DNA of 45,095 nt, taken from contig DRQF01000189.1 in assembly GCA_011369445.1 (NCBI GenBank), positions 81,626-126,720 on the forward strand, given 5' to 3'. The notes beneath the pieces are model-generated. The model was not told the DNA's origin. It saw only the letters and a program-made list of their open reading frames with translations, and did not search any database. This DNA is from Planctomycetota bacterium. GTDB lineage: Bacteria > Planctomycetota > GCA-002687715 > DRQF01. Positions 42,704-45,095 of this stretch are shown here, in pieces; position 1 is the first letter of the stretch; each line of letters begins with the position of its first letter. Both the position numbers and the translations under genes were made by a program.

Positions 42704-43762
42704 TCAAAGGTCCTCGGCGCTCTCCAGGATCTCCTTTAAGATATCCAGGTTGTCCAGGATGAATCCGGTGCCCCGGGCGACGGCGGTGAGCGGCTCGTCG
42801 GCCACGGCGCACTGGAGGTCGACCGCCCCCTGGATGCGCTTGTCGAGTCCGCGCAAAAGGGCGCCTCCGCCGCAAAGCATCAGGCCGCGATGCACGAGGT
42901 CAGCCGAGAGCTCGGGGTCCGTCCGCTCGAGGGTCCTGCGGATGGCAGCCACGATCTGGTCGACCGGGTCCCTCAGGGCCTCCCGGATCTGCTCGGAGGT
43001 GACGGTGACGCTGCGCGGTAGCCCGGTCGAGAGGTCTCGACCCCGGACCCGCATCTCATACTCCTGCTCCAGGGGAAACGCGGAGCCGATGCAGATTTTG
43101 ATCTTCTCCGCCATCTGAACCCCGATGAGTAGGTCGTGATGTTTCTTCATCCAGGTGGCGATGGCCTCGTCCATCTCATCGCCCGCGACGCGGATGCTTT
43201 CGGAACAGGCCACGCCGGCCAGAGACATGACCGCCACCTCCGTCGTCCCGCCGCCGATGTCGACGATCATGGAGCCCGCCGCCTCGCGGATGGGCAGATT
43301 CACGCCGAGACCGGCGGCCATGGGCTCGTCGATGAGAAAGACACGACGGGCGCCGGCCCGTTCGGCGGAATTGATGACGGCCTGCTTCTCCACCGGGGTG
43401 ATCCCGGAGGGCACGGCGATGACGACTTGAGGGTTGGCGAGGATCTTCCGGCCTCCCTGAACCTTTCGGATGAAGTACCGGAGCATGGCCTCGGTGACCT
43501 CGAAGTCGGCGATGACGCCGTCCTTCAGGGGGCGGATGGCCTGGATGTTCGAGTGGGTCTTGCCCAGCATCTCCTTCGCCCGCGTGCCGACCGCCTCCCC
43601 GTCCAGCAGGACCTGATTCGTCCCCTTGCGGACCGCCACGACGCTGGGTTCGGCGATGACGACGCCTCGACCGTGGATGCACACCAGGGTGTTGGCGGTG
43701 CCCAGGTCGATCCCCATGTCGACGGAGAAAACGCCAGCGAACTTGTCGATGATTCCGAACAT
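42704..43762 (-). CDS. mreB: Actin-like cell-shape protein MreB
   Basis: 352 residues, normal length. MreB forms membrane-bound filaments that guide side-wall synthesis. Actin-fold motifs are intact: phosphate 1 DMGIDLGTANTLVCIHGRGV, PSVVAVRKGTNQVLLDGEAV, RPLKDGVIADFEVTEAMLRY, VVIAVPSGITPVEKQAV, phosphate 2 MIVDIGGGTTEVAVMSLAGV, the helix GVQMAEKIKICIG and the adenosine motif LMLCGGGALLRGLD. A short N-terminal amphipathic segment (MFGIIDKFAGVF) probably anchors it to the membrane. It heads the minus-strand run mreB-mreC-mreD-mrdA-rodA. No convincing promoter was found in the ~190 bases upstream. Confidence 0.96.
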   Translation of the reverse strand: MFGIIDKFAGVFSVDMGIDLGTANTLVCIHGRGVVIAEPSVVAVRKGTNQVLLDGEAVGTRAKEMLGKTHSNIQAIRPLKDGVIADFEVTEAMLRYFIRKVQGGRKILANPQVVIAVPSGITPVEKQAVINSAERAGARRVFLIDEPMAAGLGVNLPIREAAGSMIVDIGGGTTEVAVMSLAGVACSESIRVAGDEMDEAIATWMKKHHDLLIGVQMAEKIKICIGSAFPLEQEYEMRVRGRDLSTGLPRSVTVTSEQIREALRDPVDQIVAAIRRTLERTDPELSADLVHRGLMLCGGGALLRGLDKRIQGAVDLQCAVADEPLTAVARGTGFILDNLDILKEILESAEDL

Positions 43763-43957
43763 GACCGCGCCCTATCGGAAGTGAAAAACGTGGCCGGCAC
43801 CCTCGCCGACCGAGGTTCAAGGTAGGCGCAGGGGGAGACACCCGCCCCGACTCCACCAAGAACCCCTCACGGCGAGCTGGGAGGGGAGGCTCACGTGACG
43901 GCACGCACTCCTCGTGGCTCGGCGCGGCTGAATCGCCGCGAAGAGGGAGGAAGGCAA

Positions 43958-44028
43958 GACGAGGAGGACCTCGTCAATCCAAAAGAGGGGGTGCCTCGCG
44001 GTGTTCGCGGGACGAGGAGGACCTCGTC
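43958..44028. repeat. Two tandem copies of a hairpin unit after the beta-helix gene
   Basis: GACGAGG-AGGA-CCTCGTC occurs at 43958-43975 and again at 44011-44028, each a 7-bp stem with a 4-base loop, followed by similar flanks (AATCCAAAAGAGG and AGTCCAGAAGAGG). They lie just past the stop at 44050 on its strand, so they may act as tandem terminators, or be a small dispersed repeat. The surrounding 287 bp between this gene and mreB contain no gene. Confidence 0.55.
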
Positions 44029-44049
44029 AGTCCAGAAGAGGAGACCCGG

Positions 44050-45095
44050 TCACTTCACGCGGACACGAAGGGCGTTGGTGGCGGCCACCGTGCCTTGGGC
44101 GTCCTCGACGATGAGGCCCTGCAGGCCAAAGGTCACCGGGAAGGGCAGGCCCAAGAGCGGGCCGGACGTCCACGGGGCGCCCCCGGGCGCCGTGAAGGCG
44201 GGCGGACAGCCCAGCCCCGTCGCCGACGACGCCAACGTGAACACCAAGGGCTGGAACGTGGGGAACAGATCGCAGGGCGGCACCACCATGGGCGGCAGCC
44301 CGAAGGGCAAGCTCGTCACACTGGCGTAGCTGGGCGCCCCCAGCAAACCGTAGAGAACGAAGTCCGCCCCGCCGGGATGTCCCGGCGGCAGGGCCACGTC
44401 GAACTGGATGGGTTGATTGAGGGCAAGGTCCCCCCTTCGCAATGCCCCGCCGCTCGAACCATTCACACTCAAGACATCCGTGACACTCCCCGTCGCGGCC
44501 AACCCCACCGTCCCCGCCGCGGCAGGATCGAGAACGAAGTCCCCGCATTCGTCGTAGCCCACATCCACGCCGCCGAAAAGCGGCCGGGGGTCTCCCTCGA
44601 AGTCGTCCACGACCGCATTCGTCCCCGTCAACGTCAGCCCTGCGTCCACGCAGGGCGAATCGGGACGAATCCGGTAGTCGCCATTGACCGGGTCCTCGAA
44701 CAAAGGCGGCAAGTCGAAGTTCCCGAACCCGGGTCCCGTCCAACCTCCCTGGATGTCACAGTGTTTGAAGGCGGGAGTGACTTGTCCGAAAGGGTCGACG
44801 GTCAGAGATCCGGGAGACGTGGGGCCCTGGAGGATGCTGTTCACGATCTCGACATTCGCAGCTGGGCTCCCACCAAACGACGCGCAGAATTGCCCATCAA
44901 GGCCCGCAGAGTTGCCGACCATCGTGCAATTCCGAAAGCGGACATCGCCGCCAAACGCGATGCTCGTGTAGAGCACGCCTCCTTCCTGCGCTGCACTATT
45001 GTTCACGAAGAGGCAGTTCTCGAAGAGCTTCAAGCCGGTACTGTTGCCGCTCGTCGCAAGCGCTCCGCCCCGATCGGCGGAATTGCTGTCGAAGA
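44050..45095 (-). CDS. Secreted right-handed beta-helix protein, C-terminal part (runs off the window)
   Basis: The frame is open to the right edge, so the N-terminus and any signal peptide are outside the window. The visible ~348 residues begin with Pmp-like parallel beta-helix repeats (FDSNSADRGGALATSGNSTG, then LKLFENCLFVNNSAAQEGGV, FRNCTMVGNSAGLDGQF, VEIVNSILQGP). A choice-of-anchor-like stretch follows (DYRIRPDSPCVDAGLTLTGT, DFEGDPRPLFGGVDVGYDEC), which commonly ends such proteins. The last ~110 residues (QFDVALPPGHPGGADFVLYG ... VTFGLQGLIVEDAQGTVAAT, ending ALRVRVK) are a beta-rich tail of the kind seen on the FG-GAP proteins at the other end of the window. Probably a large surface or secreted adhesin-like protein. 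A TTG at 45033 is in frame, but the repeats clearly continue upstream of it. Confidence 0.83.
   Translation of the reverse strand, partial: FDSNSADRGGALATSGNSTGLKLFENCLFVNNSAAQEGGVLYTSIAFGGDVRFRNCTMVGNSAGLDGQFCASFGGSPAANVEIVNSILQGPTSPGSLTVDPFGQVTPAFKHCDIQGGWTGPGFGNFDLPPLFEDPVNGDYRIRPDSPCVDAGLTLTGTNAVVDDFEGDPRPLFGGVDVGYDECGDFVLDPAAAGTVGLAATGSVTDVLSVNGSSGGALRRGDLALNQPIQFDVALPPGHPGGADFVLYGLLGAPSYASVTSLPFGLPPMVVPPCDLFPTFQPLVFTLASSATGLGCPPAFTAPGGAPWTSGPLLGLPFPVTFGLQGLIVEDAQGTVAATNALRVRVK

Overview
The window is strongly G+C-rich, densely coded DNA that looks like a chromosomal segment of a planctomycete-type bacterium. This is an inference from gene content: secreted FG-GAP proteins with a shared C-terminal beta domain, a Ser/Thr kinase fused to a sulfatase-modifying-factor (FGE) domain and coupled to an ECF sigma factor, several FGE-like and HEAT proteins, and bacterial microcompartment (BMC) shell genes beside a complete rod-shape operon. 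Class or genus cannot be fixed from the sequence alone. No tRNA, rRNA, CRISPR array, transposase or phage gene was recognised.

Layout. (1) 1-6552: the start of tatC (cut by the window edge), a membrane-anchored coiled-coil protein with a BRCT-like C-terminus, and two convergent secreted FG-GAP/propeller proteins separated by a perfect 12-bp hairpin. (2) 6691-10100: a Ser/Thr kinase-FGE protein translationally coupled to an ECF sigma factor. (3) 10187-20798: a copper/heavy-metal efflux island on the minus strand. It holds a small Cys-rich exported protein, a TolC-type outer-membrane factor, a CusB-type adaptor with two metal-binding modules, an unusually long CusA-type RND pump, an exported protein with three Cys-Cys-x2-Cys repeats, an intrinsic terminator, then a CopA-type P-type ATPase. 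(4) 21030-23141: dephospho-CoA kinase and transcription terminator Rho in one uninterrupted reading frame. (5) 23176-31109: DUF1858 protein, RecG, a lipoprotein and a HEAT-repeat protein on one strand, a divergent exported FGE-like protein, and an XRE-cupin regulator with a clear promoter/operator. (6) 31304-43762: one 12.5-kb minus-strand run in which mreB-mreC-mreD-mrdA-rodA continues by overlapping genes into an aldehyde dehydrogenase and four BMC shell genes (hexamer, trimer, pentamer, trimer), then an ECF sigma/anti-sigma pair. (7) 44050-45095: the C-terminal part of a secreted beta-helix protein running off the right edge.

How the genes work together. The efflux genes form an envelope-spanning Cu(I)/Ag(I)-type export route (periplasmic binding proteins, RND tripartite pump, inner-membrane ATPase). 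The BMC genes encode all three shell-tile classes plus one aldehyde dehydrogenase. No signature aldehyde-producing enzyme, phosphotransacylase or alcohol dehydrogenase lies in the window, so this looks like a minimal or incomplete-core metabolosome, here physically joined to the cell-elongation operon. That junction, the dehydrogenase's Cys-rich C-terminal tail, the charged tail on the pentamer protein and the CoaE-Rho single frame are the most unusual items in the window.
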